NCBI GenBank assembly: GCA_907165065.1
Contig: OU015523.1
Coordinates: 116,276,246 to 116,340,245 of the forward strand
DNA length: 64,000 bases
Direction: 5' to 3'
Source: Caprimulgus europaeus
Taxonomy: Eukaryota; Chordata; Aves; Caprimulgiformes; Caprimulgidae
Under the pieces are notes generated by a model, which did no database searches, was not told the origin of the DNA, and saw only the letters and a program-made list of their open reading frames with translations. The translations under genes were made by a program, and so were the position numbers. Shown here piece after piece: positions 1-11,299 of this stretch; the first letter of the stretch is position 1; every line of letters starts with the position of its first letter.

Positions 1-61
1 CTTTTTCTACAGTCACCTTCATCTCTCTTCCGTGTTAATTAAGACTTCAACACTCTTGCCA

Positions 62-130
62 GTTAACTGAGGTATGAGAATATGAAGAATCTTGCCCAAG
101 GTCACATAGCAAGGAAGTAGTGTCTCCCAG
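62..130 (-). repeat. MIR-like SINE relic
   Basis: The stretch at 91-109 reads as the reverse complement of the conserved core of mammalian-wide interspersed repeats (the 'ACCTTGGGCAAG' core), and the flanking bases (CTGAGG upstream, AAGTAG downstream) fit the same consensus from memory. It is decayed and has no recognisable ends. MIR-type SINEs are ancient and sparse in birds, so the call is a relic, not an active element. Confidence 0.5.
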
Positions 131-180
131 GAGTCGCTGCCTTGCAACAGCGAACTTCCCTGCTGGAGTTAGAAGAAACA

Positions 181-2820
181 ACAGTGCTGCTTAATTGAAT
201 TGGCATTCTGTGTCCCATTCTGTTCCCTGGAAACTGCAGAAGTCTAGTATCAGCAAAGGCAAAATATTCCTGCTCTCCGATCCAAGATTTGATTTGAACC
301 AGATGCCCTTCTTGGTCCCTAATGAAGGTTCATTCCCTTTGGGAGTAACTCCTTGGTATATCGAAAATTCTTCTGTAGGAAATGCTACTGAACTTGGCAG
401 GTCCCAAGAGGAAGCTAAAAAAAAAGAGAGAAAAAGAAAGAGGTGACCTTTCATAGCAGGCCAGATTGTCTTGGGATCCTTTTCTACCCTACAGCTGAAG
501 CCTCCATCATCTGAAATTTGGCATCCGTGGAGGCCGCTGGTGGTGTTTATTTATTTTTAATTGCTATTTTATGCTTTAAATTGCAGAAATATGGAGTACT
601 TTGCAGATTATCCATGAGAAATTGTCTCTTTTCCCAGGCACTGCCCAAGAAGCAGGTTTGTTGTTTTGTTTTCTTTTTTAATGTGACTGTTGACTGTCAT
701 TGTTGATCTTTCACTGGCGACCTTTCAGTCTCAGTACTTACGCCAGTCTGCAGTTAGTTTACAGTGAATATATTTAATTAAAGCTGTGTTTCACAGCAAA
801 GGATGTATTAGCAGTTCGTATATCATTAGGGGTTTTTTTTGTTTTTATTAGCCTTAGACTGTTTTAGGACTCTCACTATGAAAATATCATGACATCACCA
901 TCTGCTTTCTCCTGACAGAAGCTGTAGCCAGCTACAAAATGTAGGCTTTGTGCAGTCTGTGAGCTGAGAGAAAACTCATCAACCCTGTCTTAATTGTAAA
1001 GCACTCTGACTGCAGTCTTGCTTTTGGTTTGTGTCACCAGATTTTGTGCTTCCTCATGTAAAATACTTCAGTGACGAAAGTTATAGCAACACCTGTCAAT
1101 GACTTGTGCCAGAGCAGTCAACAGAAAGTGGGAAAGAGGAATTATGAAGCAGAGAAAAAGACATATAGAGATTTGGAGGCATCAATCAAAAAACATCAAT
1201 GTTGCTGTATAAGCTAATAAGAGGGAAAAAGATTTTGTTTGGAGAGATAATTACCTGACAGGACTTCATTTGCTTCCCACTTCTCTACCCTCTCTGTTCC
1301 ATACACACTCAAGCAGTTGTCGTTGATGTTCCCTGGCTGGGGGTTGAACATCTACCTGCTTGTTCAGGCCATGCTCTTCCACCTGTAAATCCCAGAATCC
1401 TTCAAAACCCAAGTGTGTATCCCCTGCCATGACAGTCTCTATTTCCATCAGACTGCATTACCAACAAACCAGAAAACACTGTCACAATATTTTCACCTTT
1501 TACTACCTTTGGGGAGATTCTCTTGACAGTAAGAACTTAAGCCAACCCCTACATTTACTAGGAATTTAGAAATGACATTAAATGTGCTCGCAACTTTAAA
1601 AAGAAAAAGTGGCAGAAGACTGAGGTGACTGTTAGAAATTGTCATTGATTTTGAGCTTTTAAAACTGTTTCACTTTATCTAGATGTGTTGCTGTACAGCA
1701 GGTCTTTAATAGGAGATCACCGTTAATATAGTAAGACAAGTAGGTTTCTTTACAGGTTGTATCTGAGTGTAATGAAAACTCAAATTGGTTAAAATGGTAC
1801 AAAAATGAAGTAAAGCTTTGATGAATCACAGCTTTGTTTTATTTGGGGGCAAAGAAGTCATAGTCTAATGAAAATAATAAACTCTAGTCTGAGGCTGCAG
1901 GCTTGCTATCATAATTTTACAAATTCCTGCTGCAAGAAGTACAATTTGTTTCAGCTGCAGAAGCAGGTTCTGTCCTAAGAAACACACCCTTCCTGTTCTC
2001 CAAAGAGTCCATTAAACCTGTGGTCGTTATGGTGTGTCTAGAACATCACCAAGTGGAGATGATTTCTGCTGAAGAGAGGAAAAAACAAGTTTCAGTACTC
2101 TGTCACCCTCTCAGAAATCATACTGCCAATGGTGCTACCAGGTGAGAATATGGGCTCCCACAGCATAGAGGTAGCCCTACCCAGAAATGCAGTCTTAGGC
2201 TTTTAGGGACATCCTGTATATTAAACTCTATCATGCATCAAGTGTCCGTTGAAAGAGCAGGAGTGCCATAAAAAGTGACTTGAAATCTTGTGGCATTTGC
2301 ATATGTTTTCTTTGCTTCCCCTGGCTCCCTTTAAAACCGCAGAATTAACAGGACTATCCAGAAGTGACCTGGATCATTATTATTGTAACAAAATCTCTAT
2401 TACATCCATTGGAATACAATGATGTTTATCAAGTCAATAAACATTGTCCTGCTTGTTAACATTTTAAAGGATTAGCACCATAACTTAACAAAACATTTTT
2501 ATAGAGGGGTCAAAACATTCTTAAGATTGCTACCTCCCCAACAAGAAACATTTTCATTCCCCCAAGGGGAAAAAGGGAAACAACTGAAAGACTGTAACAC
2601 CTCCCACCCCTTATTTTTTAATATGAGTGCACTCAAATCTTTTGTTCTTGTTTTTAATCTCCTGGAGTTTTGTCCATCTCTTTTGCAGCCTGGATTAGAT
2701 GGCATTTAAAGGAAGAAGAGAAATGCATAATAGCGTTTAAGTGTTTGGATCTTGGGATCTTGGAGATCATGGAAAAGATCTAGAGGGCAGATAAGAAGAG
2801 TAAAGGGGCTCTTCTGTCTG
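181..2820. other. AT-rich intergenic DNA, nothing recognised
   Basis: No exon, RNA gene or clear repeat was recognised. Open frames here are short (under 90 codons), overlap on both strands, and show no family resemblance. Confidence 0.6.
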
Positions 2821-2824
2821 CTGG

Positions 2825-3451
2825 ATGCCTGCAGAAATGTGTGGCTATGAAGGGGTCAAAGCCAAGGAATTATTCATGCAGATAGATACACTATTTCCAG
2901 GCTCTTTCCTGTGTTCATGTTGTTCATCCTTTCCTTTTCTATGGCTTCTTTTTGTCAAAACCGTGCAAAGTAGGGTAGGTACTGCTTTTCAAGACCACCA
3001 TGATGTTTCAGTGCACCAGCAGGCCCTAACTGTCCTGACTGACCTCAGTTTGGGATCTCCACTCCATGCACCTTCTGCTCTGTTTGAACTTGTGCTGTGT
3101 CTTTATGCCTTCCCTGACCTATACTGTATATATATATTTATTGTCCTATCTCTTGAGTGGATTTTAGGCCTATCTTTTTGGCTTATCTCTAGTCTTGTCT
3201 TCAGCCAGCCTCTTGCTGCTCTGGACCCCTTAGATACATGTTGGACTGGATTCATCACCTTCCTTTATGTGGGACTGCTGATGGATCCTGTTATCAGCAT
3301 CCTGCTCTGCTCAGATATGTGGGACTCACACCCTGCCTCTGCTGCAGCAACCTGTGGCTCCCAGCTCATCCTCCCTCATGCAGCAGCTGTGCTGTTGCTG
3401 CTCCCTGACATGGGAAAAACTTGTTTTCCTTTTTTCAGAAATTCTAAGTAG
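2825..3451 (+). other. Unexplained 208-codon open frame, probably non-coding
   Basis: An ATG-to-stop frame of 208 codons lies in otherwise stop-rich DNA. The translation is rich in Leu, Ser, Cys and Phe, and several segments are hydrophobic enough to look like membrane spans. However, this strand is pyrimidine-rich, which both removes stop codons and gives Leu/Ser/Phe/Cys by composition alone. I recognise no family. The text from about 2,990 to 3,410 has the feel of a diverged interspersed repeat, and that is the explanation I prefer over a gene. Confidence 0.25.
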
Positions 3452-3795
3452 GATATTAGGTATTATCTTATGAACAAGCACAACTCAAGTTCCATTCAAT
3501 CAATATCTTGTTTAAATTGGTTATGAAAATTAAAATTGCCAGAACTGGAATGGAAGCTGATCTCAAAATGCTCAGCATCTAAGGGAGAGAGTGTATGTAT
3601 GGGGAGAGTGAGATATATGTCATTCCAGAATTCTTATGTTCTGATTGCATTAAACATGAGTGTATTAGTGAGGATTATTGCCAAATGGTGGGGGAAGAAA
3701 AGGAGAGATGAGAGAGAGGTGTTATATGCAACTTTTAGTGAGGATAAAACATAATTTGAATATGTTAGACTGAGTTGGTTATATGAAAGACTTCA

Positions 3796-4030
3796 CAATG
3801 AATCACAGAATGTCAGGGATTGGAAGGGACCTGGAAAGATCATCCAGTCCAATCCCCCTGCCGGAGCAGGAACACCTAGATGAGTTCACACAGGAGGGCG
3901 TCCAGGCAGGTCTTGAATGTCTCCAGAGAAGGAGACTCCACAACCTCCCTGGGCAGCCTGTTCCAGTGCTCTGTTACCCTCACAGGAAAGAAGTTCCTTC
4001 CGAAGTTTAAGCGGAAGCTCCTGTGTTCCA
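3796..4030 (-). repeat. CR1 LINE 3'-end fragment
   Basis: Reading the minus strand, this is the last 230 bp of a chicken-repeat-1 LINE: the end of the reverse-transcriptase frame, then the 3' untranslated tail, ending at the right-angled 'GGAAGGGACC...ATCATCCAGTCC' signature close to 3,815-3,850. The 5' part is missing, the usual 5' truncation of CR1. The tail shares the 'GGAGCAGGAACACCTAGATG' stretch with the copy at 15,692, so the two belong to one subfamily. Confidence 0.9.
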
Positions 4031-5045
4031 TTTGAAATTTGAAGAAGAAAATCCTTTACCAAAGGGATGGTGTGTCAGAAATGGAGAAAAAACAACAAGA
4101 ATTTCCCAAGAGCAAATAGCATTCAGTAACCTAACCTTTTTCTCTGATAAGATTTTTTTTAATTATTTTTTTCTAAATGATGGAGATGCAATAAATTTCC
4201 CTTATCTGGGCTTCAGTAAAGAATTTTAAAACAACACAGTGCTGTGATATATTGGACAACATATTTCCACCAGAAAGAAAGTATTAACCAAGGGTTTGGA
4301 AACCTGTCTGAATTGTGGTCTCTTCCCGACATAACCTGGCCATGGTACACATCTGGGATGCAAGACTTCACACTACTAAAGAGAATATTCCTGTTCCATA
4401 TTTTGCTTAGCAAAGCAGAGCTTAAGTGGACAGGTCATGACTTCTTGTAAATGTGTTGGGAAGGAACAACCAAGCAGAGAAGAAATCTAAGCTAAAAGAG
4501 GCATTAGAACAAATTCAGGGTCGATTTCAGAGAAAGTAAATACATTTGTAAAGCTGGATAACAGAAGAAAGTCTCTAGATATTTGAACAATGAAGCTATG
4601 TGATGATCATTCGGTCGTAACAGAAGGATCAGAACTCAAATAAGAAATGAATTTTAAGAAAAGGCTTAATCAGTTTATAAAATAAAACTCCTGGACTGGT
4701 TCTTTAAAAGTCTAAGTACACTGACTGAAGAGATTCCTCCAAACCATGTTATGATTTTTTCCAGCGGACTGAGAATGGATTGATTTTGACAGAGAACAAG
4801 ACTATTTGGCAACTCTGACAACTGTCATTTCCACTTTATACTTGGATATGGTCTATTTTTTATTACTGTGCGCTTCACTTTCTCAGAGAATAATTCAGAC
4901 TATTTAATCTTCCTCTGAATAATGAGAAAAATTTTAAGTTATACTGAATTAGCTGGTCCTGTGCTATTGGTTACTGGATGACTTATGGAGACAGAGATAT
5001 TTTTCCATTATCAAGTGGTGGTAAGACTATGCCCATTGTGATATA
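4031..5045. other. Intergenic DNA, nothing recognised
   Basis: AT-rich sequence without a recognisable exon or repeat. Open frames of up to 68 codons occur on both strands and overlap each other. Confidence 0.5.
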
Positions 5046-5104
5046 CAGAATCATAGACTAATTTAGGTTGGAAAAGACCAAGATCATCGAGTCCAACCTT
5101 TAAC
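5046..5104 (-). repeat. CR1 LINE, 3' tail half of a split copy
   Basis: The minus-strand tail of a CR1 copy (AGAATCATAGA..., TGGAAAAGACC, ATCATCGAGTCC) breaks off at about 5,104 and resumes at about 5,739. The text between is a second CR1 in the opposite orientation. Confidence 0.75.
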
Positions 5105-5740
5105 CATCCACACCACAGCAGGTGGCCAAGAAGGTCAATAGCATCCTGCCTTGTATCAGCAACAGTGTGGCCAGCAGGACTAGGGACGTGATAGTCCCTC
5201 TGTACTTGGCACTACTAAGGCTGCACTTCGAGTACTGCATTCAGTTTTGGACCCCTCACTCCAAGAAGGACATTGAAGTGCTGGAGTGTGTCCATAGAAG
5301 GGCAACAAAGCTGGTGAAGGGTCTGGAGAACAAGACTTAGGAGGAGCAGCTGAGAGAACTAGGGTCATTTAACCTGGAGAAAAGGAGGCTGAGGGGAGAC
5401 CTTATCACTGTCTATGACTACCTGAAAGGAGGTTGTAGCAAGGTGGGGGTTGGTGTCTTCTCCCAGGCCACCAGGGATAGGATGAGAGATAATGGCCTCA
5501 AGTTGCATCAGGGGAGGTTCAGGTTGGATATGAGGAAAAAATTATTCACTGAAAGAGTGGTCAGACATTGGCACAGGATGCCCAGGAAAGTGGTGGAGTC
5601 ACCATCCCTGGAGGTGTTCAAGAAACATGCAGATGTAGCACTCAGGGATATGGTTTAGAGGGCATGGTGATGATGAGTTGATGGTTGGACTGGATGATCT
5701 TATAGGCGTTTTCCAACCTTAATGATTCTGTGCTTCTGTT
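5105..5740 (+). repeat. CR1 LINE fragment inserted in another CR1
   Basis: A 5'-truncated plus-strand CR1 covering the C-terminal end of the reverse-transcriptase reading frame and the 3' tail. Recognisable peptide blocks are [26 protein letters not shown], and [21 protein letters not shown] stop at 5,338-5,340 interrupts the frame. The copy ends in ATTCTGTG-type octamers at about 5,724-5,738. It sits inside a minus-strand CR1, with TTAACC on both sides (5,099-5,104 and 5,739-5,744) as a plausible short target duplication. Confidence 0.9.
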
Positions 5741-5945
5741 AACCTATCACTGCCAACTTCACCACTAAACCATGTCCCTAACTGCCACATCTACACATCT
5801 TTTAAATACCTCCAGAGATGGTGACTCAACCACTCCCCTGGGCAGCCTGTTCCAATGTTAAATAAATATTTCAGTGATTAATTTTTTCCTAATATTCAGT
5901 CTAAATCTCCCTTGGTGCAACTCGAGGCCATTTCCTGTAGAAAGT
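5739..5945 (-). repeat. CR1 LINE, 5' half of the split copy
   Basis: Continuation of the minus-strand CR1 that begins at 5,046. The text runs straight on from the break (AACCTATCACTGCC, then CCACTAAACCATGTCCCTAA, then GGGCAGCCTGTTCCAATG) and stops at the 5' truncation near 5,945. Confidence 0.8.
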
Positions 5946-8835
5946 CAACACCAAGCAAAATTATGTTCTCTGCTCCAAATAGATGGCTGTACCTATTTTC
6001 ACAGATATTTACCTTAAAAATTCTTTCTTGCTTGCCAGCCTCATAGAAGATAAAAATTTCTGGTGCCTTCTTGCAGCATTTGAAGAATTAGACTAGCAAT
6101 ATATAGCCAAGATAATGATTTTCTAAGAGTAAATGCTAATTGGCCTAAATGTCTCCTTTAAATACAGAGACAAAGGAAAAAAAAACAAACTTATTATTTT
6201 CTGCTAAAGTGAACAGCATCTCTTCAAGAGTTCATATGAGCTATGATTAAGTGTATTGTAAACAAACCATGATAGGACAGTCATAATTTTTCAAACTGAA
6301 TGATTGGCTAAGTAGTTGCAGTTTTTTGTGTTCAAGGACCTGACATTTCTTTAAAAGCAAAGACAAAAATATTTTGTTTCTTATTTCCATGCAATGAACC
6401 AATTAAGGTCCACAAGACTGAAATCATTTGCTTTATAGTCACACCAAGAATTAATAATAGTGTCTTGTGGCATACAGGGGTTTGACTGTTAAGTCTTGTG
6501 CTTGAGGAAGTTTTACTTACCAATGGAACTTTCTGCTTTTAAGCTACTGTAAAGAAGCAAACTTAAAAAGAATTTTGAGATCTTTCCACTTCTATTTTTT
6601 TTCCCCTGTACTTGAACTCAGCCAACAAGCCAGTGATACAGAAGATATCACAGTAATATCACTGCTCACAGGAACATCTTTTTGTTGATAAGCCCTTAAA
6701 AGCAAATATAAAACCCCAGAGAGCTGCCAAGAATGGACCTATTAAAAGTCCAATATTAACAAACTGAGATTTCTTTTGCTGAAGGGAAAGAAGAATCTTG
6801 TTTGTAATCTCTTAAACCTGTAAATATAACAAGAGAAAATTGAAGCACAGTAAAGTACCACATGAATTTCCATGAAAAAGAGAAAGCTTTATTTATTTAT
6901 TTATTTATTTGTTTGTTTGTTTGTTTATTTATTTAAAATGCTGAGGATCTTGCAGTTCTCCTAGAGCTGAGAAAATGCAGCTTGAATTCCCTGAACAACT
7001 TAGAGTTAATGACACCTTCTAGAGAGAAGAGATATACTCAGGTCAGTGCAAAAGTGTCCTTTGGTATGTGTGAAGGGAGTATCAGGGAGGCAGAACAAGA
7101 GCATTAACGGCCACAGGATCTGCCTGGCAGAGGAGGAACAGTGGGATTAGGAGCTGGAGCAGTGAGAGGAAGGCAAATTAACATCCTGCCTTAAGCAGTG
7201 AAATGCCTCTGCATGGCTCTGCCAACTCTAAAATGAGGAATGATACCTCCTTCTATGAAAGACAGAGAGGTGGAAGTGATGCCATGCCCACCCTTACACC
7301 TTTGCAAGATTAAAGTGAAAAGGCAGCATCTCTGTGAAGCAAGTGAACTGCTTAGAATACAGAAATTCCTGTAAGGTTGTTTCATGGTGCCTGGCACCCT
7401 GCTGCTCAGGAGTGTATAAGAAGCAACAATCTCCATCCCATTATACAATTAACTAATTATGCTTCTCAGTAGAATTAATTATACATAAAATTTACTCATT
7501 CATATTCATAATTCTTGTGTCTCTACACGGTAGCTATGATTTTCCTCTATTACAGTTTGAATTATAGCAGCCTAAATCTGCTAATTTTTCCACTTCTGAA
7601 CACTTCTCATCCCTTCATGTCTTTGGCACAGCTGCTGTTTCTGAAGCAAAGGCAAAAAGGGAATGCAATATTTTCTTCCCTTCTATGACTTCTCAGAATG
7701 GTTTTATTGCCCCAGTGGGAAAAACATTTTAACAAGGCTCCATATTATGCATAAATTGTTCTCTGTTTTCTCTAGAGGAAACCATCACACTTTCTGCTTT
7801 ACAGTCTATAAGGTGATTCACTGTCATTACTGAGCTCCTGTAACCTAGAAACCTTATGTGTAATGGAAAACTCTTCCATTACATGCAGTATCTCATGGCT
7901 GAAGATCAGTTTTCACTATTAGAGATAAAGATGAGCTAAATGAAGTACTTAAAACTCTCAAGGAAAGAAAAAAAAACAAGAAAAAAACAACTTCAAAATT
8001 CATTAGCTAGTTAGGCAAATGCACTGAGAATTTGTAACACAAACTTTGGATCAGGATATGCAGCCCTTTTACCTTCACCTCAGCTATCTTGCTGTGAGCA
8101 TAAATCCTTTTCACAAGAGAAAAGAGATACTTGGTTGTGCAAGTGTCTGTGTACACCAAAAACATCACTTAGACATTTGAAATCAAACTGAATCTCATTT
8201 ACAAGGCAGTAATCTAGAGAAACATGACTGAGTTTAATGAAATTGTTTTGGATTAGGCTTGAAGAAATGGCACAAGAATGTAACTCCAATCTTAGAAATA
8301 TATTCCCTAATTTTCTAACATTTTTTTTCACTTGTAAAGAGCTGCCAAGAAATCAAAATGTTGTCTTGATTAAAAAAATAAAACAAAACACAACCAACAA
8401 TCAACACAACCCAAAACCCCCAAATAAACCCCTCCAGGAGCAGAACCTAAATTATTTTGGGGAAATATGGGGTTTTTGTTAATGTTTTCTGTCAAAACAT
8501 TGGAGAGAGGTTAGCTCTGTGTGTATGTGTGCCTACGCCTCACTGCAACAAGGAGAGAGCTATAGAGCCCCATTGCAGTCTGAAACCCCTGCACCTCTCA
8601 TTGCTGGGACAAATCTATGTCCCAGCTCAGTGGGGAAACAGCTTTGTTCTGGAATCAACACAAGTAGGTAGATGAATTAGATCTGAATGTGCATAACTAC
8701 AACTAGGAAGTCTGTTTCAGCTAGTGTATTGTATGGCCTTCTCCCAGTTTGCTTGAAAGGTAGTCCTGGTCAGTCTGAGAAGGTTTTTACTGGGAATCAG
8801 GAGAGGGATACAAGTTTTTTGCTGAAGCTGAAGAA
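5946..8835. other. Intergenic DNA, only a microsatellite recognised
   Basis: About 2.9 kb of AT-rich sequence with no exon, RNA gene or interspersed repeat that I can name, apart from the TTTA/TTTG microsatellite at 6,888-6,934. Frames of up to 85 codons occur on both strands without family resemblance. Confidence 0.55.
6888..6934. repeat. Microsatellite (TTTA)n(TTTG)n(TTTA)n
   Basis: A 47-bp run of tetranucleotides in which a TTTG block is flanked on both sides by TTTA blocks, directly visible. Confidence 0.95.
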
Positions 8836-9945
8836 ACGGCTATGAGGAAACAGACTGAGAGGAAATTGAGGAAATGTGGATTAGATGATCAGGTAGTGAG
8901 ATGGACTGTGAACTGGCTGGTGGGAAGAAGCCAGAGAGTAGTGGTCAATGGGGCAGGGTCTAGTTGGAGACCTGTGTCTAGTGGAGTCCCTCAGGGGTCA
9001 GTACTAGGACCAGTATTATTCAATATATTCATAAATGACCTGGATGAGGGAATTGAATGCACTGTCAGCAAGTTTGCTGATGATACAAAGCTGGAGGAGT
9101 GGCTGACACTCCAGAAGGCTGTGCTGCCATCCAGAGAGACCTGGACAGGCTGGAGAGCTGGGCAGGGAAAAACTTAATGAAATATAATAAGGGCAAGTGT
9201 AGGGTGTTGCACCTGGGCAGGAACAACCCCAGGTTCCAGGATAGATTGGGAGTGATCTACTAGAGAGCAGTGTAGGGGAAAGGGATCTGGGAGTCCTGGT
9301 GGACAGCAGGATGACCATGAGCCAGCACTGTGCCCTTGTGGCCAGGAAGGCCAGTGGCATCCTGGGGTGCATTAGAAGGGGTGGGGTTAGTAGGTCAAGA
9401 GAGGTTCTTCTTCCCCTTTACTCTGCCCTGGTGAGGCCTCATCTGGAATATTGTGTCCAGTTCTGGGCCCCACAGTTCAAGAAGGACAGGGAGCTGCTTG
9501 AGAGAGTCCAGCACAGAGCCACCAAGATGATTAAGGGAGTGGAGCATCTCCCTTATGAGGAAAGGCTGAGGGAGCTGGGCCTCTTTAGCTTGGAGAAGAA
9601 GAGGCTGAGGGGTGACCTTATTAATGTTTATAAATATTTGAAGGGTGAGTGTGAGGAGGATGGGGCCAGGCTCTTCACAGTGGTGTCCAATGGTAGAACA
9701 AGGGGCAATGGGTGTAAGCTGGAACACAGGAGGTTCCGCCTAAACTTCAGAAAAAACTTCTTTACTGTGAGGGTAACAGAGCACTGGAATAGGCTGCCCA
9801 GAGAGGTTGCGAAGTCTCTTTCTCTGGAGACATTCAAGTTCCCCCTGGACACCTTCCTGTGTGAACTCATCAAGGTGCTCCAGGGGGATTGGACTAGATG
9901 ATCTTTTGAGGTTTCTTCCAAACCCTGACATTCTGTGATTCTGTG
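8836..9945 (+). repeat. CR1 LINE fragment with reverse-transcriptase motifs
   Basis: The longest CR1 copy in the window, about 1.1 kb. It starts inside the reverse-transcriptase domain and runs to the 3' octamers (ATTCTGTG twice, about 9,929-9,945). The conserved [20 protein letters not shown] block is visible, and the catalytic box reads FADD at 9,073-9,084 in place of the more usual YADD. The frame breaks just after LEEW at about 9,100, and the downstream text (RDLDRL, WAGKNLM) continues in another frame. A second long frame (9,299-9,901) carries the C-terminal region with [20 protein letters not shown]. Frame break and 5' truncation make it inactive. Confidence 0.95.
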
Positions 9946-11070
9946 CTTTTAATTTATTTTTTTAAGTGAAAGTATATTTTTCCTTTCTTTTTCTTAGAAG
10001 AGAAATTAAAAACAATGTCCTTGCTAAATGGTATCTTAAGAAGACTATGAGCATTCAGGAGTGGATTTATCTGCTCTAATATGTTCATAATTTTCCCTAC
10101 TGCAAAAAAATATCTTGGATACTTTCTCTTACTGCTTACAGTGCATACTGTGATATATTCCTTTATGATGTGGTTAATGTTTCTACAGGAGAAGTAAACT
10201 TCCAGTTTCCTTTAATTTTTGTGCATTTTAAACTTCAGAAGTATCCACTATATTAATGTGGGGGAAGAGTAACTGCATTATCCATCTTAATGGTGAACTT
10301 GAGCTCTCAAAAGACTTGTTGGAAAAAATTCATGGTCAGCTCACTTCCTTACAACCAGCCGACTCAAGCAAAAATAGGATGAGGTCACTTATTTTCAGTG
10401 TCTGAACATTTTATGCTGTGCTACTGTTTTGAGTACATCTTCTTTTCCCTTAGGATTATGTGCACCTCTCTCCAAACAGGCAAATATTTAAAAAAAAAAT
10501 TTTTAAAAAAATCATCAAGTTGGTCTAGCAGATTAAGAAAGAGAGTCTTGCCAGGAGAAAAAAGATATTAAAACTTGGTTTTACAGTCTCTGTTTATCTC
10601 AGTTGGAATGACTGATGGCTGTTTTTCTTCTGCTCTTTGGCTGTTTCTTCTTCTCCAACTTGAGTTTAAAAACTTCATAACAACATTTGAACTTCAAGTA
10701 ATAGTAATATCTAAACATCCTAAATCTTGAAGTGCAGATCCTTAAGTACTTAACTTAGTCTTCAAAATTGCTCAGTGGGCAAGTTTATTAATTTGCTGAG
10801 GCTGTCCCCAAGAAAGCAATACCAGATGTGTTTAATCTATTGATAAATTTTAATTGCTTGAGGGCTAGTTAATATGTAACTGTAATTTATGCTACATAAA
10901 TGTAGCATAAATTGATTTATAAAAATATTCTTATTTTCCTAAAACAAAACAGCAAATATCTGATATTTCCTCATGATGGTCTTGGCCCAGTGCTTCTGAG
11001 CTGGTTATTAATGGTTCAAAAGAAAACGTAAAATGAACACACACGCAGTTCTCAAATAACATGGTGTGTC
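9946..11070. other. Intergenic DNA, nothing recognised except a hairpin
   Basis: AT-rich, with A/T runs near 10,490-10,510. No exon or interspersed repeat recognised. A perfect inverted repeat at 10,884-10,913 is listed separately. Confidence 0.55.
10884..10913. repeat. Perfect 13-bp inverted repeat with 4-nt loop
   Basis: The left arm AATTTATGCTACA (10,884-10,896) and right arm TGTAGCATAAATT (10,901-10,913) are exact reverse complements around the loop TAAA. The arms are AT-rich and there is no T-run or gene context, so no role as a terminator is suggested. Confidence 0.9.
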
Positions 11071-11074
11071 CAGT

Positions 11075-11290
11075 GAAGGGCGACTAATGAGCACATGAGA
11101 CAGGATTTTGTCCAGACGGTTTTTGAGTATCTCCAGGGAGGGAGATTCCATAATCTCCCTGGGCAACCTGCTCCAGTGCTCAGTCACCCTCCCAATAAAG
11201 AAGTTCTTCCTTATGTTCCTTGGTACAGTCTTAGACTTGCAGGTTTCTCTCTCCAGGACCCTCTGGGGGCTGCTCTCACTCCTTTTTCCA
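11075..11290 (-). repeat. CR1 LINE fragment lacking its 3' tail
   Basis: The minus strand matches CR1 around the end of its reading frame: CTCCAGGGAGGGAGATTCC, then CCCTGGGCAACCTGCTCCAG, then AGAAGTTCTTCCTTATGTTC. The expected 3' tail should lie to the left, and only vague text is there (11,075-11,100), so this copy has lost its tail or is very decayed at that end. The right boundary is uncertain. Confidence 0.75.
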
Positions 11291-11299
11291 CCTGTGCAT

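Noticed and set aside
9299..9901. 200-codon open frame as a possible host gene
   Set aside because: It is the C-terminal part of the CR1 protein with the element's own 3' octamers following it.
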